A stretch of 20,828 nucleotides of DNA from an uncultured Ruminococcus sp. (GCA_947178195.1 CAMWXM010000014.1:1-20828); one strand, 5' to 3'. Counted from the stretch's first letter, positions 1 through 8,047 are shown. The notes: a model not told the origin generated them from the sequence alone. Translations and numbers: made by a program.

Positions 1-1
1 T

Positions 2-130
2 ATAGATGAAAAGATCGGACGCTGCCGTATGGATTTTTATTTTAATTCCGAGCTGACAAAGGTCAATAAGGTAAAGGGTATCAGGGTCAGCGACGCTAAA
101 AAAATTATTGAAAAATTTGAAATGAAATAG
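2..130 (+). CDS. 3' end of an unidentified protein-coding gene (partial)
   Basis: The frame is open from the left edge to a TAG at 128-130. It encodes about 42 residues ending in VSDAKKIIEKFEMK. The visible tail is lysine-rich and looks like an ordinary soluble C-terminus, with no motif I can name. The gene precedes sbcD on the same strand, separated by a strong palindrome at 138-179, so the two are probably separate or only weakly coupled transcription units. The open frame and the clean stop just before the palindrome support real coding, but the product cannot be assigned from so little sequence. Confidence 0.55.
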   Translation: MDEKIGRCRMDFYFNSELTKVNKVKGIRVSDAKKIIEKFEMK

Positions 131-137
131 GCTCTTA

Positions 138-179
138 TTTTTGTTTATTTCTTTGCTTTTGCAAAGAAATAAACAAAAA
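138..179. repeat. 19-bp perfect inverted repeat with TTTT loop
   Basis: Positions 138-156 pair with 161-179 without a mismatch around the loop TTTT at 157-160. The only GC-rich part is the top of the stem (CTTTGC/GCAAAG). It starts 7 bp after the upstream stop codon, as a terminator would. It is followed by A residues rather than a T tract on the plus strand, so it is not a textbook intrinsic terminator. It may end or process the upstream transcript, or protect the 5' end of the sbcDC mRNA. Confidence 0.6.
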
Positions 180-221
180 AATCCGCGAATACAGTCTATA
201 AAAAATGAAAGGAAAAAACAA

Positions 222-1361
222 ATGAAACTGCTTCATATTTCCGACCTGCATCTTGGAAAGCGGGTCAATGAATTTTCCATGCTTGAAGAGCAGGAATACA
301 TCTTACATAAAATAATTGGTATTATTGATGCTAATAAGCCGCAGGCGGTAGCTATTGCAGGAGATATTTATGATAAATCAGTGCCGTCGGCGGAAGCGGT
401 AATGCTTTTCGACGATTTTCTTTACGCACTTTCCGAACGCAAGCTCAACGTTTTTATTGTCTCCGGAAATCATGACTCGGCTGAGCGTATAGCCTTTGGC
501 AGCAGAATCATGAGCGACAGCGGTATATACATGCCTCCTGTATATAATGGAAAAACTGAGCCGGTAGAGCTTTGTGATGAATACGGAAGCGTATTTGTAT
601 ATATGCTTCCGTTTATAAGACCGAGCCAGGTCAGAAGATTTCACCAGGACGCAGAAATAAATAGCTATAACGATGCGGTAAAAATTGCGGTAGAAGAAAT
701 GAACATCAATCGCTCACAACGCAACATACTTATAACCCATCAGTTTGTTACAGGGGCATACCTTAGCGATTCGGAGGAATTTTTCGTTGGAAGCCTCAAT
801 AATATAGACGCTTCGATTTTTGAAGCCTTTGACTATACTGCATTGGGACATATCCACCGTCCGCAGAATCTGGGCGTGGGAAATATCAGATACTGTGGCT
901 CGCCGCTTAAATATTCGGCTTCTGAGATAAATCAGGAAAAATCCGTCACTATAGCCGAAATAGGAAAAAAAGGAACTCTTGATATTAGTGAAATCCCTGT
1001 TGCTCCCAAGCATGATTTCAGGGAGTATAAGGGCTGCTTTGAAAAAATAACTGACAAGTCTTTTTACGATAATATAAATACCGATGACTACACTTTTATT
1101 ACTCTTACCGATGAAGAGGATATTCCCGACGCTGTGAGAAAGCTTAAAAAAATTTTTCCACGGCTTATGAAGCTGGGTTATGACAACAGCCGTACAAGAA
1201 GTCGTTCTGTTATAGAAAATATTTCCACTGCTAAAGAAATCCCGCCAGAACAGATATTTGCGCAGTTTTATAAGCAACAGAACAATCATGACATGAGCGG
1301 AGAACAACTGGAATTTATAAGCAAGCTCATAAAAGAAGTATGGGAGGAGGAATTGCCATGA
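222..1361 (+). CDS. sbcD: SbcD, nuclease subunit of the SbcCD (Mre11-Rad50 type) complex
   Basis: Metal-dependent exo/endonuclease subunit that, with SbcC, opens and trims DNA hairpins and blocked double-strand ends in the cytoplasm. The protein (379 aa, normal size) opens with the calcineurin-type phosphoesterase motifs: SDLHLG (D8, H10), AGDIYD (D48), SGNHDS (N83, H84), then a THQF motif and ALGHIHRPQ in the middle. The C-terminal part should carry the capping and SbcC-binding region. I chose ATG 222 because GAAAGGA at 207-213 sits 8 nt upstream and the family N-terminus starts at MKLLHISDLH; the upstream extension is lysine-rich and lies over the palindrome. Its stop overlaps the sbcC start (ATGA, 1358-1361), so the two are translationally coupled. 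Confidence 0.96.
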   Translation: MKLLHISDLHLGKRVNEFSMLEEQEYILHKIIGIIDANKPQAVAIAGDIYDKSVPSAEAVMLFDDFLYALSERKLNVFIVSGNHDSAERIAFGSRIMSDSGIYMPPVYNGKTEPVELCDEYGSVFVYMLPFIRPSQVRRFHQDAEINSYNDAVKIAVEEMNINRSQRNILITHQFVTGAYLSDSEEFFVGSLNNIDASIFEAFDYTALGHIHRPQNLGVGNIRYCGSPLKYSASEINQEKSVTIAEIGKKGTLDISEIPVAPKHDFREYKGCFEKITDKSFYDNINTDDYTFITLTDEEDIPDAVRKLKKIFPRLMKLGYDNSRTRSRSVIENISTAKEIPPEQIFAQFYKQQNNHDMSGEQLEFISKLIKEVWEEELP

Positions 1362-4120
1362 GACCTTTAAAGCTTGAAATATCCGCATTCGGCCCATATG
1401 CTGGAAAAACTGAGATAGACATGGATAAGCTGGGCGAAAGCGGACTTTATCTTATAACAGGAGATACAGGTGCAGGAAAAACCACTATTTTTGACGCCAT
1501 AACATTCGCACTTTACGGACGTATGAGTGGAAACAACCGTAAGCCTGAAATGATGCGTTCAAAATATGCCGACCCTGATACTCCGACCAGAGTGACTCTT
1601 ACATTTAAATATGCGGGAAAAATCTATAAAATACAAAGGAATCCGAAATATTACCGTGCTTCAAAGCGTGGAGAGGGTCTTGTGGAGCAGAAGGCAGAGG
1701 CTATTCTGGAATATCCTGACGGCAAACAGGTCGTAAAGCCGGACGAGGTGGCTAAAGCGATAAACAAGCTGCTTGGCATCAACCGTGACCAGTTTACCCA
1801 GATTGCAATGATAGCGCAAGGTGATTTTATGAAGCTGCTGCTTGCTGAAGCAACTGAACGTCAGAAAATTTTCAGAAAGCTTTTTAAAACCGAGTACTAC
1901 CAGATACTTCAGGACAGAATAAAAAGTATGGCGAATGATACCGAAAATCAGTATAAAGCTGCTGAGGACAGGATAAAGCATTATTCCACAGGAATAGTCT
2001 GTCATGATAACTATGAAGATATTGACTGCATCAGGCGCATAATTGCAGGTGAAATGCCAGAATCAGATATTTCTGTACATATTGAAGCTCTTATAGATCA
2101 TGACGCAAGCCTGAACGGTGAAATAATTGCTGAGATTGAAAAAATTGAAGCGGAAACAGGTATTGTAAACGAAGAGCTTGGAAAGATACTTGAAAAGAAA
2201 AAGCTTTTGGCGGAGTTGGAAAATACGCAAAAAAATTACGACGAAAGAAATAAAGAGCTTATAAAGAGGCAAAAAGCGCTTGAAGAGGCAAAAGGCTTTT
2301 TGCCGGAGCTTGAATCGGTAGACAGATATATTGCAATTATCGACGCTGAACGTCCCGGATATGAAGAGGCAGAAAAATTAAAAAAAGAAATCGACGATAA
2401 TAGGCATGAGTACGAAAAATTAAAAAAAGAACGGCTTATTATCGAAAAGAAAAGGAAGGATTTAAATGAAGAGCTTGAAAATCTAAGGGGCGAACTTAAA
2501 AAGCTCGAAAATACAGGCGAGCAAAAGGAAAAGCTTATTCATGAAAAGGAAACGGAAGAAATTCGGAGAGGTCAGCTTGAAGAACTCAATGAAAGGTTCA
2601 ACGAATATAAAAAATTATATGAAAGATTAAAGACCGAGCAGCAAAATTATCTTGAAGCATCAGATAGAGCGGCTATGCTTGAAGAAAAATACAATAAGGC
2701 TCACCATGCGTTTTTAGACGAGCAGGCAGGAATACTTGCGACGACTCTTATGGAGGGAGAACCCTGTCCGGTCTGCGGCTCATTGGCGCACCCGTCTCCG
2801 GCAGAACATTCACAGAGCGCTCCTACAAAGGCTGAACTTGAACAACTAAAAAAAGAGCGGGACGATGCGGCTGAAACTGCATTGAGCAAAAGCGCTAAGG
2901 CAGGAGAAATCCTTGGAATAATGTCGGCTACAGAAGAAAACCTTCGTGAGAGCGCCGATAAATTCAATATCAGTATTGACCAGCAGGAGGATAAAATAAC
3001 AGCTTTACTTAAAGAATCAGAGCAGAAAATTGCCGAGCTTACACAAAAAATAAACGCTGAAGAAAAACGCATAAACCTTAAAAACAAAATCAGTAAGGAA
3101 ATACCTAATTTAGAGCGCAAGTTTGAGGATATTGTAAAAAAATCCGACAGATACGCAATAGAAGAGGCGTCTGTGGAGACTAAAGTCGATGAAAGTTCAA
3201 ATCGTCTTTATATTCTGCAAAATGGTCTTAAATTTGAAAGCCGTGAAAAAGCTGAGGAAAGCAAGAATTTGCTTATAGCAAGAAAAATTAAAATAAATAA
3301 GGATATAGAAGCTGCTCAGAACGAATATTTCCGATGCAGCCAATCCCAGACAGAATTAAAGGGCAGGATAGAACAGCTCAGAGAACAGACCAACCAAACA
3401 GATATGGCGGAAGTGGAAAAAATAAAAAAACATAAGGACGAGCTTATCCAGAAAAAGCAAAAAGCAGTCGATGAACAGGAGAATATCCGTTCGAGAATGA
3501 CTGCCAATAAATTAGCCCTTGAGCGCATTCGTGAAGAAATGACAAAATCAGAAAGGCTGAATCATGAGCTGAGGTGGCTCAGAGACCTTTCTGATACGGT
3601 GACGGGAAATGTAAACGGTAAGGAAAAGGTAATGCTTGAAACTTACGTTCAGATAAGCTATTTTGACAGGATAATTGCTCGTGCAAACAGCCGTCTTGTT
3701 GTTATGACAGACGGTCAGTATGAATTGAAGCGCCGCCGTGAAGCTCTGGATAACAGAATGAAAAGCGGTCTGGAGCTTGACGTTATCGACCATTGCAACG
3801 GTACTGAACGGAGTGTGCGGACTCTTTCGGGTGGAGAAAGCTTTTTAGCGTCCCTTGCTCTTGCGTTGGGACTTTCAGACGAGGTCCAGTGCAATGCCGG
3901 TGGAATACAGATAGACGCTATGTTTGTAGACGAGGGCTTTGGTTCGCTTGATGGCGAAACCCTTAATCAGGCAATAGCCGCACTGACCGACCTTGCAGGA
4001 AAAAACCGCCTTTTAGGAATTATTTCCCATGTTTCGACCCTTAAAGACAGAATAGAAAATCAGATAGTAATCCGAAAAAATTCATATGATGGAAGCCATG
4101 CTGATATTGTAATTCCTTGA
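1358..4120 (+). CDS. sbcC: SbcC, ATPase and coiled-coil subunit of the SbcCD complex
   Basis: Rad50-like SMC-type ATPase that partners SbcD. The ATPase is split between the two ends of a 920-aa protein: Walker A GDTGAGKT at residues 35-42, signature motif TLSGGE at 822-827, and Walker B leading into MFVDEGFGSLD around 852-864. Between them run two long heptad-type coiled coils rich in E, K, L and Q. They are separated by a zinc hook, CPVC at residues 470-473, which dimerises two complexes through Zn2+. ATG 1358 is preceded by GGAGGAGG (1343-1350) and overlaps the sbcD stop; an in-frame ATG at 1340 would contain this ribosome-binding site and is less likely. The gene ends 5 bp from the convergent stop of the next gene, with no terminator hairpin between. 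Confidence 0.96.
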   Translation: MRPLKLEISAFGPYAGKTEIDMDKLGESGLYLITGDTGAGKTTIFDAITFALYGRMSGNNRKPEMMRSKYADPDTPTRVTLTFKYAGKIYKIQRNPKYYRASKRGEGLVEQKAEAILEYPDGKQVVKPDEVAKAINKLLGINRDQFTQIAMIAQGDFMKLLLAEATERQKIFRKLFKTEYYQILQDRIKSMANDTENQYKAAEDRIKHYSTGIVCHDNYEDIDCIRRIIAGEMPESDISVHIEALIDHDASLNGEIIAEIEKIEAETGIVNEELGKILEKKKLLAELENTQKNYDERNKELIKRQKALEEAKGFLPELESVDRYIAIIDAERPGYEEAEKLKKEIDDNRHEYEKLKKERLIIEKKRKDLNEELENLRGELKKLENTGEQKEKLIHEKETEEIRRGQLEELNERFNEYKKLYERLKTEQQNYLEASDRAAMLEEKYNKAHHAFLDEQAGILATTLMEGEPCPVCGSLAHPSPAEHSQSAPTKAELEQLKKERDDAAETALSKSAKAGEILGIMSATEENLRESADKFNISIDQQEDKITALLKESEQKIAELTQKINAEEKRINLKNKISKEIPNLERKFEDIVKKSDRYAIEEASVETKVDESSNRLYILQNGLKFESREKAEESKNLLIARKIKINKDIEAAQNEYFRCSQSQTELKGRIEQLREQTNQTDMAEVEKIKKHKDELIQKKQKAVDEQENIRSRMTANKLALERIREEMTKSERLNHELRWLRDLSDTVTGNVNGKEKVMLETYVQISYFDRIIARANSRLVVMTDGQYELKRRREALDNRMKSGLELDVIDHCNGTERSVRTLSGGESFLASLALALGLSDEVQCNAGGIQIDAMFVDEGFGSLDGETLNQAIAALTDLAGKNRLLGIISHVSTLKDRIENQIVIRKNSYDGSHADIVIP

Positions 4121-4125
4121 TAATT

Positions 4126-4776
4126 TTATAAAATAAATTTTTCCAATGGATTTTTAAGAAGCTTATTAAAAAATTTCACGGCCAGTCCTGTAAGTAAAGC
4201 GGCAATAATCGTGCCTTCACGTATTTCAATAATTTTAAAATCAAAAAATATAAGCGACAAAATAACCGATGCAATAACACAGCCTATATCGAATACAATT
4301 TTTATATTTCCGAAATTTTTATGGGAAATATCCGAAACAGCATTGACAAAGGCTTCACCTGAGTTCATTACAACATCTGCGATCACCGTTATCGAAATGC
4401 CGAAGCCGAGAATAACGATTCCTGCTATTACAAGAATTATCTGTACAATGTAACTGTCAACGGGAATATCGGATATACACCACAGTCCGAAATCGGTAAA
4501 ATAGCCAAATAAAAACGAAATAGGGATCTGAAGCAACTGAAAAATACGAAATCTTTTCCGCAGAAGCAGAACCTGTCCGGCAATCAAAATGCCATTCCAT
4601 ATGATAAGCCATGTCCCGAGAGAAAAAGTGGTAAATTTACAGCTTAATATGTTTGAAACCGATGATATGGGTGAAACGCCCAGTGCTCCGTGTTTAGTAA
4701 CTGCCACGCCTATTGCTGAAAAAAACAATCCTATAACAAGCAGAGCATACCTTTTTATAATTTCTTGTTTTTTCAT
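4126..4776 (-). CDS. YczE/COG2364-type integral membrane protein (DUF6198-like)
   Basis: Predicted integral membrane protein of 216 aa with about five or six hydrophobic helices. Its N-terminal signature resembles the YczE/YyaS family: GLFFSAIGVAVTKHGALG followed by VSPISSVSNILS, then a tryptophan/asparagine-containing second helix. In Bacillus subtilis YczE is linked to surfactin production, but the transport or sensing role of the family is not settled, so no substrate is proposed. I chose ATG 4776 (protein MKKQEI...) rather than the GTG at 4794 because GGGAGGA (4786-4792) lies 9 nt before the ATG and inside the longer version. That ribosome-binding site overlaps the stop region of the DUF5131 gene, so the two genes are very likely co-translated. 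Confidence 0.85.
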   Translation of the reverse strand: MKKQEIIKRYALLVIGLFFSAIGVAVTKHGALGVSPISSVSNILSCKFTTFSLGTWLIIWNGILIAGQVLLLRKRFRIFQLLQIPISFLFGYFTDFGLWCISDIPVDSYIVQIILVIAGIVILGFGISITVIADVVMNSGEAFVNAVSDISHKNFGNIKIVFDIGCVIASVILSLIFFDFKIIEIREGTIIAALLTGLAVKFFNKLLKNPLEKFIL

Positions 4777-4781
4777 TTTTA

Positions 4782-5636
4782 TTAATCCTCCCACATGTCA
4801 AAAAGTGTCAATTCCCTAAAAGATTCCGAGTCTGGACAGCCGCCCTGCATTAAATTACTCAAGGCGGCTTCTGGAATAGAGAATTTTCCTATTTTATAAT
4901 TTATATTGGCCTTCTGAGCCTGTGATTTCTGATACCTACGCTTTATTCGGTATAGCCTTTTGTCTTTTATAAAATTTGCACCAGTCTGATGAAAATTAAA
5001 TGGTATATCCTTCTGAATACATTGCTCTCTTAAATTTAATATCCAGTCATAATTGCAGGGTCTTGCATACATACCAGATTCGCCGCCTACCGAAACCTCC
5101 TCAATACTTGAATCGAGATAATCGGAAATAAATATATTTTCCAGTAAAGGAGCAGCGATAATTGTTTTATGCTTTATCGGCAAGGAAAGAAAAATCGGCA
5201 GTCTATAATCGGCTCTGTCCTGATTTTCAATGGTACAGCCAATTATAACATTATCATATCCATCGTTCCAGTCGGGCGGAAGGTATTCCTTTAACCGATC
5301 TATTCTTTTTGTAAAAAAGTAAAACATACAGTCGCTGCGTATCCTCATCATTCTCCAGCATTCATCACGCCATTCATCTGCGTCCGCCAGCAAAAAATCA
5401 GAGGTAAAGCAGGTAAATATTATTTTTCCCGAAGGGATTTTATAACTGCCCCAGCGATTTTTCTTTACAGGCAGGTCAAAAGCGGCGTTTTTGCTGCATA
5501 GACTGCTATTTGTAACGCTGCCGTACATTTCGTCCTGACGGTAAACATAGCAATATTTACAGCCGGGACTTATTTTTGTGCAGCCGTGCCAGGGATTCCA
5601 GCCGACATATATTTCGCTTAAATTATTTTTGTTCAT
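4782..5636 (-). CDS. DUF5131 (phage Gp37/Gp68-like) family protein with a three-cysteine cluster
   Basis: Soluble protein of 284 aa. It opens with the family hallmark WNPWHGCTKISPGCKYCY, placing cysteines at 19, 26 and 29 (C-x6-C-x2-C). The spacing resembles a radical-SAM or iron-sulfur site but is not the canonical C-x3-C-x2-C. Further family-like segments are FTCFTSDF, the FFTKRIDRL stretch, GCTIENQ and SVGGESG. The family occurs in phages and chromosomes, and its reaction is not established to my knowledge. ATG 5636 has no visible Shine-Dalgarno sequence; a hairpin (5664-5698) lies 28 nt upstream. No TcmP-like partner gene is next to it. It ends 5 nt before the start of the membrane protein gene, and the tyrA gene lies upstream on the same strand. 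Confidence 0.85.
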   Translation of the reverse strand: MNKNNLSEIYVGWNPWHGCTKISPGCKYCYVYRQDEMYGSVTNSSLCSKNAAFDLPVKKNRWGSYKIPSGKIIFTCFTSDFLLADADEWRDECWRMMRIRSDCMFYFFTKRIDRLKEYLPPDWNDGYDNVIIGCTIENQDRADYRLPIFLSLPIKHKTIIAAPLLENIFISDYLDSSIEEVSVGGESGMYARPCNYDWILNLREQCIQKDIPFNFHQTGANFIKDKRLYRIKRRYQKSQAQKANINYKIGKFSIPEAALSNLMQGGCPDSESFRELTLFDMWED

Positions 5637-5663
5637 AATTTTTATTGATTATTCTAAGATGAT

Positions 5664-5698
5664 AACCGCACAATTCTTTCGGAAAGTATTGTGCGGTT
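5664..5698. terminator. Hairpin between tyrA and the DUF5131 gene (possible terminator or attenuator)
   Basis: AACCGCACAAT (5664-5674) pairs perfectly with ATTGTGCGGTT (5688-5698). Inside, after one T-T mismatch, CTTT/AAAG extends the stem. On the minus strand it follows the tyrA stop by 11 nt, but the bases after it (ATCATCTTAG) are not a U tract. On the plus strand it is followed by a T-rich but interrupted run. A leaky terminator or processing element inside a tyrA-DUF5131-YczE transcript fits best. Confidence 0.5.
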
Positions 5699-5709
5699 CT
5701 TATTCTTAA

Positions 5710-6564
5710 TTATTCTTTTTCTTTGGTTCTGTTTTTTATATTTTCTTCTTTTAAGATCCTGCCATCTTTAAGCAGCTTTTCCAAAGCTTCGCTGTTATTT
5801 TCGGAAATAGCATTTCTGTATTCGGAAAGATGCTTTATAAGCTCGTCTATTTCAAACAGCAGGCAGTCTTTATTTGCAAGAAAAAGGCTTGTCCACATTG
5901 ATTCGTTAAGTGTGGCGATCCTTGTCATATCCTTAAAGCTTCCGGCGCTGAAGCCCAGCTCCTTTTGCATAGTCGGACTTTTTACATAAGCGCTTGATAC
6001 CACATGCGCAAGCTGAGAGGTATATGCAATTATACTATCATGGTCGCAGGGAGTACTTTCCACTATCTGACCAAACCCCATTTGCTTGGCAAGCCGTTCT
6101 ACGGCAAGCAGGGAATCTTTATCTGTCTGGCTTGTAGGTGTAACAATAAAATTTGCGCCTATAAACAGTGAACCATCGGAATATTCAAAGCCGAAATGTT
6201 CCTTGCCCGCCATAGGGTGAGTACCCACATAATGAATACCGAAAACGGCGGAAAAGGCAGTCATTTCTATGCTCATAGTTCCCTTTATACCGCATACGTC
6301 GGAAAGTATACAGCCTTTTTTGAAGTTTTCAATATTATCCTTCATGAATTTTTCGGCAGGAATAGGATGAAGGCAGACAATTACCATATCAAAGCTTTTC
6401 AGATTTGATACTGCTGCGCCATCTTTTATGCATCCGCATTTTTTTGCGGCTTCTATCACATGAGGGGCGGTATCAAGTCCATATACCTCATGGTCGGTAT
6501 AGCTTGTTATGGCCTTGCAGTAAGAACCACCGATAAGACCAAGTCCTACAATTAAAATTTTCAT
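5710..6564 (-). CDS. tyrA: Prephenate dehydrogenase (tyrosine biosynthesis)
   Basis: Converts prephenate to 4-hydroxyphenylpyruvate with reduction of a nicotinamide cofactor, the committed step to tyrosine. The 284-aa protein has an N-terminal Rossmann fold with GLGLIGGS at residues 7-14 and an acidic residue (GLD, D31) ending the second strand, which favours NAD over NADP. The conserved catalytic/substrate segment GIHYVGTHPMAGKEH falls around residues 109-123, and the C-terminal half is helical as usual. There is no fused chorismate mutase or ACT domain, so feedback control by a built-in regulatory domain is not expected. ATG 6564 is preferred over TTG 6570 because AAAGAG lies 8 nt upstream of the ATG. 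A consensus promoter lies at 6636-6664. No other aromatic-pathway gene is adjacent. Confidence 0.94.
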   Translation of the reverse strand: MKILIVGLGLIGGSYCKAITSYTDHEVYGLDTAPHVIEAAKKCGCIKDGAAVSNLKSFDMVIVCLHPIPAEKFMKDNIENFKKGCILSDVCGIKGTMSIEMTAFSAVFGIHYVGTHPMAGKEHFGFEYSDGSLFIGANFIVTPTSQTDKDSLLAVERLAKQMGFGQIVESTPCDHDSIIAYTSQLAHVVSSAYVKSPTMQKELGFSAGSFKDMTRIATLNESMWTSLFLANKDCLLFEIDELIKHLSEYRNAISENNSEALEKLLKDGRILKEENIKNRTKEKE

Positions 6565-6592
6565 ATTCAATACTCTTTCTGTCGAATTTTAT

Positions 6593-6614
6593 GGCAGATG
6601 TTTTTATTTCTGCC
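6593..6614. repeat. Small hairpin in the tyrA leader
   Basis: GGCAGA (6593-6598) and TCTGCC (6609-6614) form a 6-bp stem with a T-rich 10-nt loop, inside the predicted 5' untranslated region of tyrA. It is too short to assign to a known riboswitch or T-box; no T-box sequence or specifier loop is visible. It may simply stabilise the leader. Confidence 0.35.
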
Positions 6615-6635
6615 TGGAAATCGTTCTATAAGTAT

Positions 6636-6664
6636 AGTATATCACTTTAAATTAAAAAAGTCAA
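6636..6664 (-). promoter_or_regulatory. Sigma-A type promoter of tyrA
   Basis: On the minus strand, TTGACT (6664-6659) and TATACT (6641-6636) are separated by 17 bp. Expected transcription start is near 6629, giving a leader of roughly 65 nt. A second TATACT at 6636-6631 overlaps the first. Placement directly upstream of tyrA on the right strand supports the call. Confidence 0.8.
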
Positions 6665-6853
6665 TAAATCGAAAAAAGTATTTCTCAGGCAATATAGTAT
6701 GGTTTGTGGGTTACTATCTTTAAGGAAGCGTGCAGATTGCGCAGTCAGATAAATGCTATGCATTTTTTCCTGAAAATTGAATAAGCATATATTCTTTGCT
6801 CAATATTTCTATTATGAGAAAATATCTATTTATAATGGAAAGGCGGAAATAAA

Positions 6854-7975
6854 ATGAATGCGATTTTTCAGGACAACAGAATCCTGGGAGCATATTCTCC
6901 CGAACAGGCAGTTTTAATAGGCAAAGCGGCTTCAAACTGCGCCAAAAGAATAGCGATAGGACGTGACAGCAACAGGTTAAGCGCAGAACTTGCCGTTATA
7001 TCCGGTATTATCTCAGGCGGCTCGGAAGCGGTATACTTAGGGGAATGCCTTGAAACCGAAGTGTTTTATGCCTCAGAAGTATGCGACTGTGAATTATGCA
7101 TGTATATCAAGGACGACCCTCTTATAAAGGTGGATATACGCTCAAAGGGTGGTATAATAATAAGCAAAAAACATAAGAATATCCTTGAAGATCAGCTGCG
7201 CAGTAAATCGGGAGAAACTCGTATCCCGGAAGGAGAACTTATTGGCGGAAGCGGATTTAAATTTGTATATAAAAATAAAATAAATGATATTTTTCCCGAT
7301 AACTGTCCTTATTCAGTAAAGATAAGCGATTCTGGAAAGGTTATGCAAAAATTTTCTTTTCCGGCATCCGGAAAAGAAGAACTGGTCGTCTCTCTCAGCT
7401 CGGACGGCACAAAAGCTTCGGCATTCTCGGAAAAAAGCGGTTTTGTCTCTATGGAGGAGCTTATGTTCATATGCTGTCTTGAACTGCTTGAAAAAGGCTG
7501 CGACATAGCCCTACCTTTTGAATTTCCTTATTCGGCAGATAAGTTTGCGGCAGGCTTCGGGAAAAAAATACACAGATATTATATGAATCCTGACGGAGAA
7601 AGCGATAATTTCGCAAGAGAGCTTGCGGTAAAGCAGCGTTTTACTCTTGACGGATTATATCTTGCGGCATCAGCTTTAAACTATCTTTCGGAAATAAAAT
7701 CTGATTTTGTCGAAATACGCAAAAGGATTCCTGAATTTTATACTTCAAAAAGATTTATCGAGCTCGAAAAGGAAAAAACACAGAGGATATTCAGCCATTT
7801 TGATGATAAAAGAACGCCGGACGGTGCAGCTTTTGCTAAAAATGACAGCAGAATAGTTATGAAGCCTTCGGCCTCCGGCAACGGAATATGGCTTAACGCC
7901 GAGAGCCGTTCTATGGAGATAGCAGCGGAATTATGCGCCAATATAGAGGACAAGCTTAAAAAAGATACATTTTAG
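6854..7975 (+). CDS. Degenerate phosphohexomutase-like protein (GlmM/PMM/PGM fold, likely catalytically inactive)
   Basis: A 373-aa protein whose order of segments matches the alpha-D-phosphohexomutase family, while each signature site is altered. The N-terminus IFQDNRILGAYS sits where the family has FGTDGIRG; IAIGRDSNR (33-41) matches the GRDxR strand. The region 82-100, which should carry the catalytic serine loop (TASHNP), reads MYIKDDPLI. The metal loop DGDGDR is replaced by SSDGTK (182-187). The sugar-binding GExSGH is not found near 255-262, and the phosphate loop RPSGTEP is KPSASGNG (337-344). The tail helices (IAAELCANIEDKL) match the C-terminal domain. It is shorter than the usual roughly 450 aa, mainly in domain II. 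AAAGGCGG precedes ATG 6854. An intact frame suggests a retained pseudoenzyme; a substrate-binding or regulatory role is inference. Confidence 0.75.
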   Translation: MNAIFQDNRILGAYSPEQAVLIGKAASNCAKRIAIGRDSNRLSAELAVISGIISGGSEAVYLGECLETEVFYASEVCDCELCMYIKDDPLIKVDIRSKGGIIISKKHKNILEDQLRSKSGETRIPEGELIGGSGFKFVYKNKINDIFPDNCPYSVKISDSGKVMQKFSFPASGKEELVVSLSSDGTKASAFSEKSGFVSMEELMFICCLELLEKGCDIALPFEFPYSADKFAAGFGKKIHRYYMNPDGESDNFARELAVKQRFTLDGLYLAASALNYLSEIKSDFVEIRKRIPEFYTSKRFIELEKEKTQRIFSHFDDKRTPDGAAFAKNDSRIVMKPSASGNGIWLNAESRSMEIAAELCANIEDKLKKDTF

Positions 7976-8012
7976 AAGCTGTTTTAAGACTGTTTTATGT
8001 ACAAAATTATTA

Positions 8013-8041
8013 TTGACTTTTTATTTTTTATTGCGTATAAT
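8013..8041 (+). promoter_or_regulatory. Consensus sigma-A promoter (small RNA or rnjA leader)
   Basis: TTGACT (8013-8018) and a perfect TATAAT (8036-8041) are spaced by 17 bp. Transcription should begin near 8048. It is the strongest promoter visible upstream of rnjA, but the first terminator comes only about 65 nt downstream of its start. Confidence 0.85.
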
Positions 8042-8047
8042 AGATAT

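Noticed and set aside
714..1397. 227-codon open frame antisense to sbcD
   Set aside because: Shadow of the sbcD coding frame. No ribosome-binding site at its start and no family resemblance.
6751..6768. AAATGC-TAT-GCATTT hairpin followed by T residues, as a terminator
   Set aside because: Only 6 bp and AT-rich, and no plus-strand gene ends upstream; tyrA starts in the other direction.
6788..6836. TATATT, TATTAT and TATAAT boxes upstream of the phosphohexomutase-like gene
   Set aside because: None has a -35 at 16-18 bp, and the last abuts the ribosome-binding site, so no promoter is called.
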